From Azorinus chamasolen (lineage: Eukaryota; Mollusca; Bivalvia; Cardiida; Solecurtidae), in assembly GCA_963576725.1 (NCBI GenBank), contig OY755244.1, positions 82,393,121 to 82,457,120 of the forward strand: 64,000 bases of DNA, in the 5' to 3' direction. Below are positions 10,349-20,830 of the stretch, in pieces (position 1 is the stretch's first letter; every line of letters starts with the position of its first letter). The position numbers and the translations under genes were made by a program. Under the pieces are notes generated by a model that did not search any database, was not told where the DNA came from, and was given only the letters and a program-made list of their open reading frames with translations.

Positions 10349-11210
10349 GGTAAACTAACCGTGAGTCGGACCCCTATTCTACTTTTCCTCATGTCAAACG
10401 TCCGTGCGTTTAGCTAGATACTTCCGGTGCTCACTGGTACCTGGCCTGATCTCTTTTAAGCTCTTCTAGCGCTTTATATGCATCATTCAAACACACATGC
10501 AAAAGGACCAAAAAGTACGGAAAGATAGGTAACCCTAGTTCGATCGTGACTCGGACACTTTCGATATTGAGTCGGACGATTCAATTTCTTGAAATATTCA
10601 TGGTGTGGTAGATCTACGTTAATTAAGCTCTGAAGTATGAGATTTTTCATAGAATTAGGGCCTATGTGCTATAAAAAAAATAGACCATAGATATATATCT
10701 AGAATCTAATATAAATATCGTAGAATGACATGATTTCCCTGCTGTTCAATCATAGGAGATGACCCACCAGGTACAGCGTGTATATAAACGTTACAGTGTC
10801 CGACTCAAAATCAGTTTGACATATTATATATTATTTGAGAGCGTGGCACTTCTTGTTTACTAAAAGTCTGAATAACAGATGTCTTAAATGTATATTTATT
10901 TTTATTCCACAAAAACATGATTTCCACCATTTGTAACACTCGTATAATGTCGCTATTACTCAAGAAATTAAAACCGAATGCGGTTTTATCTGACTGACAT
11001 TTAAAGGTTGGTGCTTTTGGGTGGTTTCTAGCGCTGTTGTTGTGAAGAATGGATGCAAGTAATTGAGTTCAAGGTAGGTAACTCTGGTGAAAATAAACAC
11101 TAAGGTACCCGGCAAAGTAAAGATTATGCTAGTTACACTGCTTTCAAGCAGTGTATAAAGGGGTTGAAAAACGTCACAATCGTGTCCGATTCAATATCAC
11201 TACCCTACCC
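10349..11210. repeat. candidate DNA element bounded by 'gagtcggac' motifs
   Basis: The left edge 'gggtaaactaaccgtgagtcg' (10349) and the right edge 'gtgtccgattcaatatcacta' near 11190 look like imperfect inverted ends. The motif (g/t)gagtcggac or its complement recurs near 10363, 10546, 10569, 10798 and 11190. No ORF is recognised. It could be a non-autonomous transposon. Confidence 0.35.
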
Positions 11211-11312
11211 TCAATAATAATAATGTTATTTCAATGAAAAACAATGCAGGATACTTACAGCATTCTAGTTTTAAGTATGTATCAATGGTTTTCAATCATC
11301 ACACAAGCAACC

Positions 11313-11378
11313 AGCCGCATGGCTCAGTGGTAGAGCGTCAGCCTGCGGTACGGAAAGTATTGGGTTCGATCACAAGTA
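11313..11378 (+). repeat. tRNA-like (SINE-head) sequence
   Basis: 'atggctcagtggtagagcg' is a strong A box and 'gggttcgatc' a strong B box with normal spacing. The acceptor stem does not close ('ccagccgc...cacaagtaa'), favouring a SINE head over a working tRNA. Confidence 0.55.
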
Positions 11379-11589
11379 AAAGTGAACATGCCCTTTTGGA
11401 TGTCGGTTTACATAGTTATATAGTGAAATCTTCAAACATCTCGGAATTTGAAAAATAGATTTGTTCGATAAACACTTAAAAAATCTTCTTTTCTGACCCT
11501 GATCAGACGGCTGATATGGGTCTACTCTGTTTGCAAATGCGTGAAAATGTGTTTAAATATGAGGCAAAGGGTTAAATAACATCTCCTAA

Positions 11590-12300
11590 ATCATTGAAAG
11601 AAGAAAGGAGTTATACGCGTGAAACTTCACATACACATAAATTACCATCTGTGCTATCATTTGACACCCAACCTATGCTGCCTGCAAGCCAAAGGTCAAG
11701 GTCAAATGACTTGGAAATTTTATGTGCTGTTGGTTGTCACAGTTTTTCATTGTCTGATATTTCCCTAACCATGGTAGCTATTCACATGGATTTGCATATA
11801 CACATTAAATACCATCTATACTTTCATTGCACACCCAACCCATGCTGCCCGCAAGCCTAATGTCAAGGTCAAATGACCTAGGAGTTACTTGGAAATGTTA
11901 CATGCAGTTGGTTGTTACAGTTTTTTCATTGTCTTATATCTCCCTAACCAATGTAGCTTATTCGCATGGAATTGCATATACACATTAAATACCATCTATA
12001 CTTTCATTACACACCAAACCCATGCTTCCCAAAAGCCCAATGTCAAGGTCAAAAGACTTATGAAATTTACATGAAGTTGGTTGTCAGTTTTTTCATCGTC
12101 TTATATCTCACTAACCGCTATAGCTATTGGCATGGAAATGCATATACACATTAAACACCATCCATACTTTCATTACGCACCCAGCCCATGCTGCCCGCAA
12201 GCCCAATGTCAAGGTCAAATGAGTTGGGGAATTTTACGTGCAGCTAGGCAAGCACTTACACGGGGGCATCGCTGTGTCTTACAGACACACTTTTCTAGGG
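11590..12300 (+). repeat. tandem 'aggtcaaatga' repeat units (~4)
   Basis: Four imperfect units of ~180-200 bp. Each carries 'catatacacattaaatacc', 'caacccatgctgcccgcaag' and 'gtcaaggtcaaatga'; the last ends 'ggcatcgctgtgtcttaca'. Overlapping small ORFs (11594-12365) only reflect the repeat. Confidence 0.75.
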
Positions 12301-12480
12301 TTTATTTTAGTTGGTTTTTGTTGGTATGTATGTATGTGTGTATGTGTAGGTATGTGTATGTGTAATATATATACATATAAATAAAATTTGTAATATAATT
12401 ATATGTACTTATATTAAAAGATAGTGTAAAATACTATAATATATATAAAAGAATATAAAAAGATATTCAAGTAGGGTATT
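12300..12480. repeat. TATG microsatellite and AT-rich tail
   Basis: 'gtatgtatgtatgtgtgtat' type repeats run at about 12322-12365, followed by near-pure A/T sequence. Confidence 0.7.
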
Positions 12481-14220
12481 ATATAACATAGTATCCAATA
12501 TTTCTGTTTGTAAATATAAACCATGCGGATAGCTGCTTTAAGAGGGAAGAGAGTAAAATAGAAATATCCATAGGAAATGTTGTGCTTTATTAGCCCTCAT
12601 CCTGCTTCAAATCTACATTGAGTATAATTAATACCACACACAGTGGCAGTCATACTTGCTGTATTGATTTTTTACTATTATATAGAAATGCCTTAAGTAG
12701 GATGATGGTGGAGCAGAGGGCCCATACTGGGCTTTCTGCTCAACTTTCACCATGCTTTAAGCTGCCACTGCCCTCAATACAATACATAAGTCTTATTGAA
12801 GTTATGCAATTAGTATTATACTTGTTTACTCTGTTGATAATTGCAGGATGATGCAAATGATACATCTTTGATAGTTTTGTATTGTTTTATCGATGATTGA
12901 TCATGTACAGGTGGACAGAAATGCTTGACCATTAATTGATAGCTATGTATTTTATGCATTCAAGTAGTTACTAAATGTTGGCATACCATCAGATAATCAA
13001 TATCGACTTAAATAAAAATTTCTGTCTAATGCCTGCATCAAGCTTTAATCATTGTAAATAGACAGAAGATAAAGCTTTACCTAAGGTCCCATGTAAATAA
13101 TTGATAACATTAAATATGTATGTATATAATTAAATAGAAAACAACCATGTTACCACCTTTCAAGCTGTTTCGTTTCGTTTTCGCAGAAACTCACTTGAGG
13201 GATGGTTACACTGGTGCATGTAAATATACTACAGCGGGGAAATTGTTTTCTCCTAAAACATAAATGTTACGCAGACCTGAACCTGAGCAGATGGTGAGTC
13301 ACTCAATGTCTACCCAGGATCAAAACTAATTGAAAATAAAAATCTTGTAGTAAATTTTATTCAGAGAGGATAATGTATTCCCCGCTGTACTGACATCCAT
13401 TTGTTTATAGAGAGGTAAAATGAAAGAATATGAGTCATAAACAGACAAGCAGAGTGGAGAGAGAGAGAGAGACTCTGTCTTCATGTATAATTATTATTAA
13501 AATAGATTATTCTGTCCTTAATTCTTCACATGAAAAATAACAAACTAAAACAAATACAATAGAGCTTTGCTCTTAATTTATTCATTTTTCTGGTCAGCCA
13601 GTCAAACTGTCAAAAAAACCAAACTAAGTCTCATTACGAAATTGGACAACGAACAATAAACAAGTACCAACTATAAGTCAGGCTTGTATGGGTTCGAATG
13701 GCTCTTCGGCCGAAACTCATGCATGAAAAACAAACAGAAAAGCATGCTTCACGTACCGTTTAAAGGCTATCATTAACGGTAACCCATTACACACGTCTTC
13801 AACAAGTAACACATTATAAATTCCATTTTGAATACACACACACATAAGCACAATAACACATGACTTTGTTTTTAATCCACACAGGCAAACACGCTTTCCT
13901 AAAGCACATGGCGATATATGTTTGTCAACAGTACAGTTGAGCCTGCGTCGGGCGACTATAGTGAGGAGGGGTAGGAATGTATGGATGAGGTTTTATCTGT
14001 TTGTTGAACTTGGGATGGCGTCTCTGTGTAAATAAATCCTGATCTGAAAAGCTGCCATCTAGATCAATATACATTAAAATAATTTCGCACCCCCCGTCCT
14101 CTTATGATCGCTGGATGCATGCTCTACTGTACTACAGTCGGAAAAGGGCTGGTATAAAACATTTACCCCCCTCTATCAAATCACTAGAATGGCTTGTACC
14201 GGTGGTTCTCTCGACTTGGG
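12481..14220. other. no gene seen; short hairpin and simple repeats
   Basis: An imperfect inverted repeat lies at about 12640-12775 ('agtggcagtcat' against 'agctgccactgccc', with 'gatgatggtggagcagaggg' near the centre). Short GA (13457-13473) and CA (13835-13845) runs occur. Nothing else is recognised. Confidence 0.45.
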
Positions 14221-14324
14221 TTTTAATATACTCTTAGACTACATATAATATATATTGTATATGGTCTGAAAGTGTAGGGCTCGAGTCGGAAGAGCCGCCT
14301 ATGTGAACCATAGTAGACTTTACT

Positions 14325-14440
14325 TACATTATTATTATTATCATTATTATTATTATTATTATTACCTATGTGTACCATAATAGACTTTACTTTCATTATC
14401 ATTATTACTATTATCATTATTATTTTTATTTTTTTCTAAA

Positions 14441-14480
<40 letters not shown>

Positions 14481-14640
14481 GTAATCATCACCATCAACAT
14501 CATCATCATCACCAACAACACGAAGCCAACAATCATCAACATCACCAACAGCAACAGCAACTTAATAATCATATCTTTACCATCATCGTCAACAACTCCA
14601 TCAGCATATCTTCAGCAAAAACAATAATAAATTATCCATT
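14325..14640. repeat. ATT/TTA and CAT/CAA trinucleotide repeats
   Basis: (ATT)n runs lie at 14327-14363, 14395-14420 and 14442-14482, then interrupted CAT/CAA triplets. A near-repeat of 'ctatgtgaaccatagtagac' (14299) as 'ctatgtgtaccataatagac' (14366) suggests local duplication. The ORFs at 14223-14417 and 14370-14627 are translations of this repeat. Confidence 0.8.
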
Positions 14641-14800
14641 CTTGTGATAGTATATGTATGTATCTTCATTACTTTTACTGTTAATCACATGTCTCTTGAT
14701 CTTGTTTAATGTTAATATCTATTTGTGGGACTGTTCTCATGTTTTTTGTATGTATATACAAACTGAGAAAATAAAAGAGAATTGAATTGAATTGAATTGT
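14640..14800 (+). mobile_element. LINE 3' tail
   Basis: 'aataaaagagaattgaattg' with reiterated GAATT (14771-14800) has the form of the short-repeat 3' terminus of CR1/L2-like non-LTR elements. No coding part is retained here. Confidence 0.5.
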
Positions 14801-15188
14801 TTTTGTTTTTTTGTTTTTTTCGGGGGAGAGGGATAGACTGTTGAATAATTACACAATTACACAAATTAATGCATTCAAACAATAGGAAGATAACCCAGCC
14901 TTGCATGTGTCTGTATTGGTAATGGTTAGTAATGGATTGGGTAGATTGTGATTTATGCTTCTGATACAGATGTACACACTTTTCAAATAATTAGAGAAGT
15001 ATAGTTATATGACCAGTATGATAATCACATTTTTGTTACACAACATCTTGTTTTTTGTCTTTTATCGGTGTTTTTGTAAAGAGTTACTTGTGAGTCCATT
15101 ATAATATATGGCAAGAGAAGCAATTCCATCACTAACCTATTTCAGTAATCAATAATTTGTTAACCTTAAAAAACGCATGAAAATTCAT

Positions 15189-15422
15189 TTAACCCATTCC
15201 TTCATATGGACACCTTTTGACGCCTCTGCAAAAGTCACCTGTTGAAACCATTGTGATAAATACATGTAGAGCATTTGCTCCTATAGGAGCAAATGCTCTA
15301 TTTATCACAATGGTTTTAAACTACAAAATTCTAAATTTTCCTTTTTTCTAGTTAATGCTCCTTTTCGGTAGATTTATTCAAAGAGGTTGGATCTAAAATT
15401 AGCATATGAGGAAATGGGTTAA
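15189..15422. repeat. TTAACCC-type MITE containing a perfect hairpin
   Basis: Inverted termini 'ttaacccattcc' and 'ggaaatgggttaa'. The core hairpin has 17-bp perfect inner arms (15267-15283 / 15284-15300) and 16-bp outer arms 'aaaccattgtgataaa' / 'tttatcacaatggttt' (15245-15260 / 15301-15316), with six extra bases on the left. Confidence 0.8.
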
Positions 15423-16180
15423 GAAGTAATGGATGTATTTATATCAATTTGATTAATTTTATATCATTTCTTCTGATGTACAACATACCAAACATTTGAA
15501 TCCTGATGAGACAGTCATTCGTTATCTACGCTATATTCAAACTCATTCAAACAAATTCATTTGGAGCCTACACGAGGTTATGATTTGAAGTCTACACGAG
15601 GTATGATTTAAATATTTCCATAATGACCATTTTTTGCATTAGTTTATTACTTCATGAACATTCATTATTCTATTTTTTATCATGCAAAATTTCCCATGCA
15701 ATGTTTGGCTTATACAAAAACTTAAGGATCAAATCTTTAGATCTAATTTCATAAACAAACGGTGCAGACCCTGATCAGAGGGCTTCTACATGAGCTGTCT
15801 GATCTGGGTCTACTCTGATTGTAAAGGGTCGAAAAGGTGTGTCTGTGATGGAATGGGTTAGTACATCAGTATATGTATATAAGTGTGATAAAATATGTAT
15901 CACTGAATATCAGAGCTACAGATATATGTGCCTACCCAAATACTAAACTCGATATTTCTCCACCTAACCCAATACTGTGACCACTCTTTAGAGTCCTCTC
16001 AATCAGTGGTAATAGTGTAGTAGGGGTTAGTGGAGAAATAAAGGAGGTATTTGTGAAAATGTTTAACTTTACGCATCTTGTCTGGACCTCTGTGAATAGG
16101 TAAACATTAAATACAGACCAATGGGTGTCGTAAATGTTTGACTGTGTGCCAAATTGTTTTGAAATGTTCACCCACTAGTG

Positions 16181-16398
16181 TTAACCCTTACACTGTTGGA
16201 ACGAGTCGCAAATATAATTTGCAAACAGTGTATACCCATGTGAGAGAGCTCCTAGAGGAGCCATCTCATCAGGATCTGCAACATCTGTTGTCATGTTACA
16301 CTTTCCATTAGAGAAATCCGTAAATATTCACCATAGGTTGTTCTTTTTGAATACCGTATTGGAATAGTCCATTTGAAAATTGGCCTTTGTAAGGGTTA
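16181..16398. repeat. TTAACCC-type MITE
   Basis: 'ttaacccttacactg' at the left and 'ttgtaagggtta' at the right are inverted. The core 'gagctcctagaggagcc' is palindromic. Confidence 0.6.
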
Positions 16399-16795
16399 GG
16401 TGTTAACCCCATGCATGCTGAATAATCAAAGTTGAATGACCTGTCAGTTAACCCTATATGCCTATTTAGACCTGTCAGTTAACCCTGTATGCCCATTTAT
16501 GTTGAAGTTATATTTATGATGTTTTTATTTCTTGCATGAATATTTATACTGTAAAGGGTAATTATATAGTCAGTTCAGTATGACAAGCTTAAGTTTGCTA
16601 GAGGAGTTTGAATAACAAACAATGCAGAACCTAAATCAGATTGGCGATCTCTGTTTGGTACTAACAGACATTGTGTTTTGAAGTTTGCAGATTAAAAGTT
16701 ATTCAAGGTTGAACTCAAAATACAGTAAAAACTCGATACTTCAAAATGTTTAGCAAAGAAGAATTGAGAAGTTTTTAAGCAGGTAGCTACTTAAT

Positions 16796-16922
16796 GCAGG
16801 ATGAAAGCCGTGCAGTTCGCTCCTTAATGCAGGGTGAAAATCATGCAGTTCGCTACTTAATGCAGGGTGAAAGTCATGCAGTTCGCTACTTAATGCAGGG
16901 TGAAAGTCATGCAGTTCGCTCC
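16796..16922. repeat. 33-bp minisatellite, ~4 copies
   Basis: Units of the form 'cttaatgcagggtgaaagtc' + 'atgcagttcgcta'. The period of 33 keeps reading frames open on both strands (16750-16956 and 16794-17048), which explains those ORFs without coding function. Confidence 0.85.
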
Positions 16923-17399
16923 TCTGGGAGTTTTCTGCGTGACGTTGATCGAGCATTAAGCCGCCACCTGTCGTCCTTAAGACTGATAATGATACTTGTT
17001 TCTGTGTTCAAACAATCAGGTTTTTACTGTAAATATCTACTATGTTAAACATACAGGTTATCAAAACATGTGATCAGATGATACTTGTCATTTGGTGAAC
17101 AAAATATTTGCCTTAAGTTTGGGACACTAACAGCACAGATCTGATATATTCTAATGTAGTTCATTGCCCCTTTATGTTGTATCACCTGCTGCTATAGCAT
17201 GATCACACATAGGAATCACTCTTGTGATAATCTATACAAAGTAGTTTGAATCCAGATAAGATGTAGAGTAGCATGCATCTCAGCAGGATCAATCTGTTTG
17301 ATAATCTTTAGATTGTTTAATAAAAAATATAAGTTCAAACTTAAAGCAGATGGCAATTTTTGCAGACAACAGTTACTTAAAGTACGGAGAGGAAGAGTA

Positions 17400-17570
17400 T
17401 GACTTATAGAGAGAGAATTCTGCATGTAGAGTATGACTTACAGAGATAGAATCCTGCATGTAGAATATGACTTATAGAAACAGAATCCTGCTTGCAGAGT
17501 ATGACTTATAGAGACAGAATCGTGCATGTAGAATATGACTTATAGAGACAGAATCCTGCATGTATTAACT
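17400..17570. repeat. short tandem repeats of ~37 bp
   Basis: About five imperfect copies of 'gtagagtatgacttatagag' + 'acagaatcctgcat' run from 17393 to 17563. A TTAACCC-family core follows at about 17600-17665 ('cagacccagatcagaag', 'gtaggagctgtctgatcagg'). Confidence 0.65.
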
Positions 17571-18090
17571 TTTTCTCTCATATAAACACCTTTTTATACA
17601 TTTGCAAGCACAGCAGACCCAGATCAGAAGACCCTTGTAGGAGCTGTCTGATCAGGTTCTACTCTGTTGGCTTATATAGATATGATTCTATAGTTTCTGA
17701 TATGGCCGAACATTTCTTTTTCCATTGGCCTCTGTAACAAATAGGTTATCGAATATTTATGAAGTAATGGATTCTGGTATACCGGTAAATATTCAACAGG
17801 GAAGGTTTAATAATCCCAAACCCATTTTGCAATTACTGTGAGCATGTTCAAAATGTTCCATCAAGTTAAGCTGGTAAACCACGATATAACGACATGAGAA
17901 TTGTTTTATGAGAATGATGGACTTTGAGTAATTTATTGAGACTATTATTCTTAATCCTTTACCAGGTATATACACCTTTTCACGGATTCTCAAACAGAGT
18001 ATCAGAATTTGTTCTATTTATGGAAGCCCAAAACTTCCATTGTCATATGCCAATATAAAGGTTTACCCCATGAATACTAGAATCTTTGAA

Positions 18091-18323
18091 TCTATTAGAT
18101 TAGTTTTGATACAGGCACATGAATCTATTAGATTAGTTTTGATACAGGCACATGAATCTATTAGATTAGTTTTGATACAGGCACATGAATTTATTAGATT
18201 AGTTTTGATACAGGCACGTGAATCTATTAGATTAGTTTTGATACAGGCACATGAATCTATTAGATTAGTTTTGATACAGGCACATGAATCTATTAGATTA
18301 GTTTTGATACAGGCACATGAATC
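18091..18323. repeat. 33-bp minisatellite, 7 copies
   Basis: Unit 'tctattagattagttttgat' + 'acaggcacatgaa'. Seven near-identical copies; the ORF 18040-18327 is only this array. Confidence 0.9.
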
Positions 18324-18364
18324 TTGACTAATGCAGAAATTGAAGAATCAAATCTGCATATATA

Positions 18365-18465
18365 ATTCGATAAGCAAACAGTAGAGCCTGATCAGATGGC
18401 TCCAACTGGACCTGTCTGATCTGGGTCTAATCTGTTTGCAAAGGCGTATTAGTGAAGTAAAGGGT
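18365..18465. repeat. TTAACCC-family core
   Basis: 'gataagcaaacagtagagcc', 'gatggctccaactggacctg' and 'agtaaagggttaatg' mark a partial copy directly ahead of the 53-bp array. Confidence 0.6.
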
Positions 18466-18471
18466 TAATGT

Positions 18472-18790
18472 ATCAAGATAGCATTACTTCTTACATGAAT
18501 AGTCAGCAGGTAAAGGGCTAAAGTATCAAGATAGCAATACTTCTTACATGAATAGTCACGAGGTAAAGGGCTAAAGTATCAAGATAGCATTACTTCTTAC
18601 ATGAATAGTCAGCAGGTAAAGAGTTAAAGTATCAAGATAGCAATACTTCTTACATGTATAGTCAGGAGGTAAATGGCTAAAGTATCAAGATAGCATTACT
18701 TCTTACATGAATAGTCAGCAGGTAAAGGGCTAAAGTATCAAGATAGCAATACTTCTTACATGAATAATCAGGAGGTAAAGGGTTATATAT
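18472..18790. repeat. 53-bp minisatellite, 6 copies
   Basis: 'tatcaagatagca' recurs at 18472, 18524, 18577, 18630, 18683 and 18736. Each unit ends 'aggtaaagggcta', resembling the 'aaagggtta' MITE terminus next to it, so the array may have grown from that terminus. Confidence 0.85.
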
Positions 18791-19327
18791 TAGCAGTTTA
18801 CTTTTGCAGTTTCTTTCAACACTGAATATTTACATTCGCCCTGCAACGTCCTTATATAACCTTATTCTAAAAAGAAAGTTGCATTTTCCAATGAACGTTC
18901 ATTTCAATACCGGTTTGAGTCGGTTCTCCTTTTCCCAGAATTCCGCTGGACAATTTACTGATTAAAATCTTGTATTCATTCTATATTTATAATGTGTGTT
19001 TGGGACTATTTTTCATACCATATATAGAGATCCTTGTCTATATGGGACGGGAATAGATGATTGACACGTCTTCTTCTTTCACAATTTACTTCTCTCAATT
19101 CTCTCTTTGCATACTACATTCAAACTCTATTAATCAACGTCTGTTCCCAAGCGACGTAACGTCACTTCCGTGTTATGTACACGTGACGTAAGGAGCGTTA
19201 TCTCCAACAATCCTACTACGTTAGAAACGAACCTGGCAACGACCTAGATAGCGGCTATTACGTGACCGGTATATAATATTTTAAAAAAATCCGTTGAAAT
19301 ATAAGAAATACAATGGAATATAAATAT

Positions 19328-19464
19328 AAGAAATAAATGACGTGCTCCCGGTGTTCATGAGGTTATGCAACGCATAGCTTTACGAGCAAAGATTCACTAA
19401 CTTTGCTCGTAAAGCTATGCGTTGCATAACCTCATGAACACCGGGAGCACGTCATTCATTTCTT
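19328..19464. repeat. 64-bp-arm near-perfect hairpin
   Basis: Left arm 19328-19391 and right arm 19401-19464 are reverse complements with one mismatch, around a 9-nt spacer. The arms contain 'gacgtgctcccggtgttcat'. No termini or ORF were recognised. Confidence 0.9.
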
Positions 19465-19564
19465 AAATATTATTTCATAAGCAAACCGTTTGACACTTGT
19501 TTGAAAAGAAATGGAAGAGACGTGTAGAATTGATGCAGAATCGGTGCAAAAATTACTAGTTGTA

Positions 19565-19779
19565 TTAACCCTTTCGCTGCCAATGCCGGATCTGTGATTA
19601 CCTATGCAAACAGTTTGGACCCAGATGAGACGCCGAGTAACTCGGCGTCTCATCAGGATCCAAACTATTTGTTACTGTTACTATGTTTTTGAAGCAAAAA
19701 TTAAGAAAATCAAAAGAATGAAAATTTGTAGCAGACGACAAAGTTAGCAGACGACAGAGTTTGGCAGCGAAATGGTTAA
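19565..19779. repeat. TTAACCC-type MITE ('cgctgcca' subfamily)
   Basis: Termini 'ttaaccctttcgctgccaa' and 'ttggcagcgaaatggttaa' are inverted. The core hairpin 'gatgagacgccgagt' / 'actcggcgtctcatc' is perfect. A relative lies at about 41370-41560. Confidence 0.8.
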
Positions 19780-20113
19780 GGGTTATGAACTTAATAATTT
19801 TATTTATGTATCAGTATACACTATCATTTGTTAGATGGGTATATAAAATTTAGAACAGTTTGCAAATTGTATCTGCAATAATATCCCTTGATTCAATTCT
19901 GAAAACCACTATCAGTTACTTTTCCAAACCATTAGATTCTATCATGCAGACTGTGTCAATCAGGATGGACCATAGTACCCCTCCTCATGCTTTAGCATAC
20001 ATTATTAGTATTAGTGTAGACCCATATGAGACAGCTCCTTGAACTCTTCATCATGTGAATGGCTAAGTAATGTTCATTTACAAACTATTGTCTTCTGCTT
20101 CTGTCGGTATTGT

Positions 20114-20358
20114 TTAACCCTTTACCTGTTCAATATTGATGTAAGAAATAATGACATCATGAATATTTATGAGCTGAATTTTTATGATGAAATATGTAAA
20201 CAGGAAATTTTGGCTCAAGCAGAGACTGTAGAATCAGGTCTATATTATATAAGCAAACAGAGCAGACACTGACCAGACGGCTTCTATAAGAGCCGTCTGA
20301 TCTGGGTCTTCTCTGTTTGCAAATGCGTGAAAATGCGTTTATATGAAGGAAAGGGTTA
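20114..20358. repeat. TTAACCC-type palindromic MITE (full length)
   Basis: Termini 'ttaaccctttacctg' and 'gaaggaaagggttaa'. The core 'cagacggcttctataagagc' + 'cgtctgatctgggtc' sits between 'gcaaacagagcagac' and its complement 'gtcttctctgtttgc'. This is the clearest copy for a consensus. Confidence 0.8.
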
Positions 20359-20469
20359 AAGACCCTCATACTCATCTTTTAACCCTTTCCTCCATGAATA
20401 TTCATTTAATTATTTTATAACTGGATGAATATTCGTGAACTGAATTTTTATTACACATTAATTATACCC

Positions 20470-20830
20470 CAACCACCTGTGGTTGGGGCTATATAGGAAT
20501 CACCTTGTCCGTCCGTCGTCCGTCACTCGCATTTTCCCGGGACATTTGCTTTCTTTCTTAAAATCTATTTATGATACCACCTTCAAACTTATTACATGTT
20601 ATAAGTGTTATGTGGGGAAAGTCTTCTCCATGTTTCATAACTCTTGCACAAAATTTGACAGAAGTATGCCCCTTTTTAACTTCATATTTTGTCTCTTAAT
20701 TGGGACATATTTTTGGGACATGCCATTTTCTGGAAACCTGTTTATGATACTGTCTTCAGACTTGGTACACATTATGAGGGTGATGAGAGGATGTGCCGTC
20801 AACAAGGGTTCTAACTCTTAAATTCATTTT
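20470..20830. repeat. 'accccaaccacctgtggttggggc' element
   Basis: Begins with a perfect short palindrome at 20466-20489 and a 'ccgtccgtcgtccgtc' run, then sub-units with 'agtatgcccctttttaactt'. It resembles the organisation of the 5861-7235 element. Confidence 0.55.

Noticed and set aside
11313..11378. Functional tRNA gene
   Set aside because: A and B boxes are good, but acceptor and anticodon stems do not pair; the same applies to 8686, 8922, 25029 and 29130.
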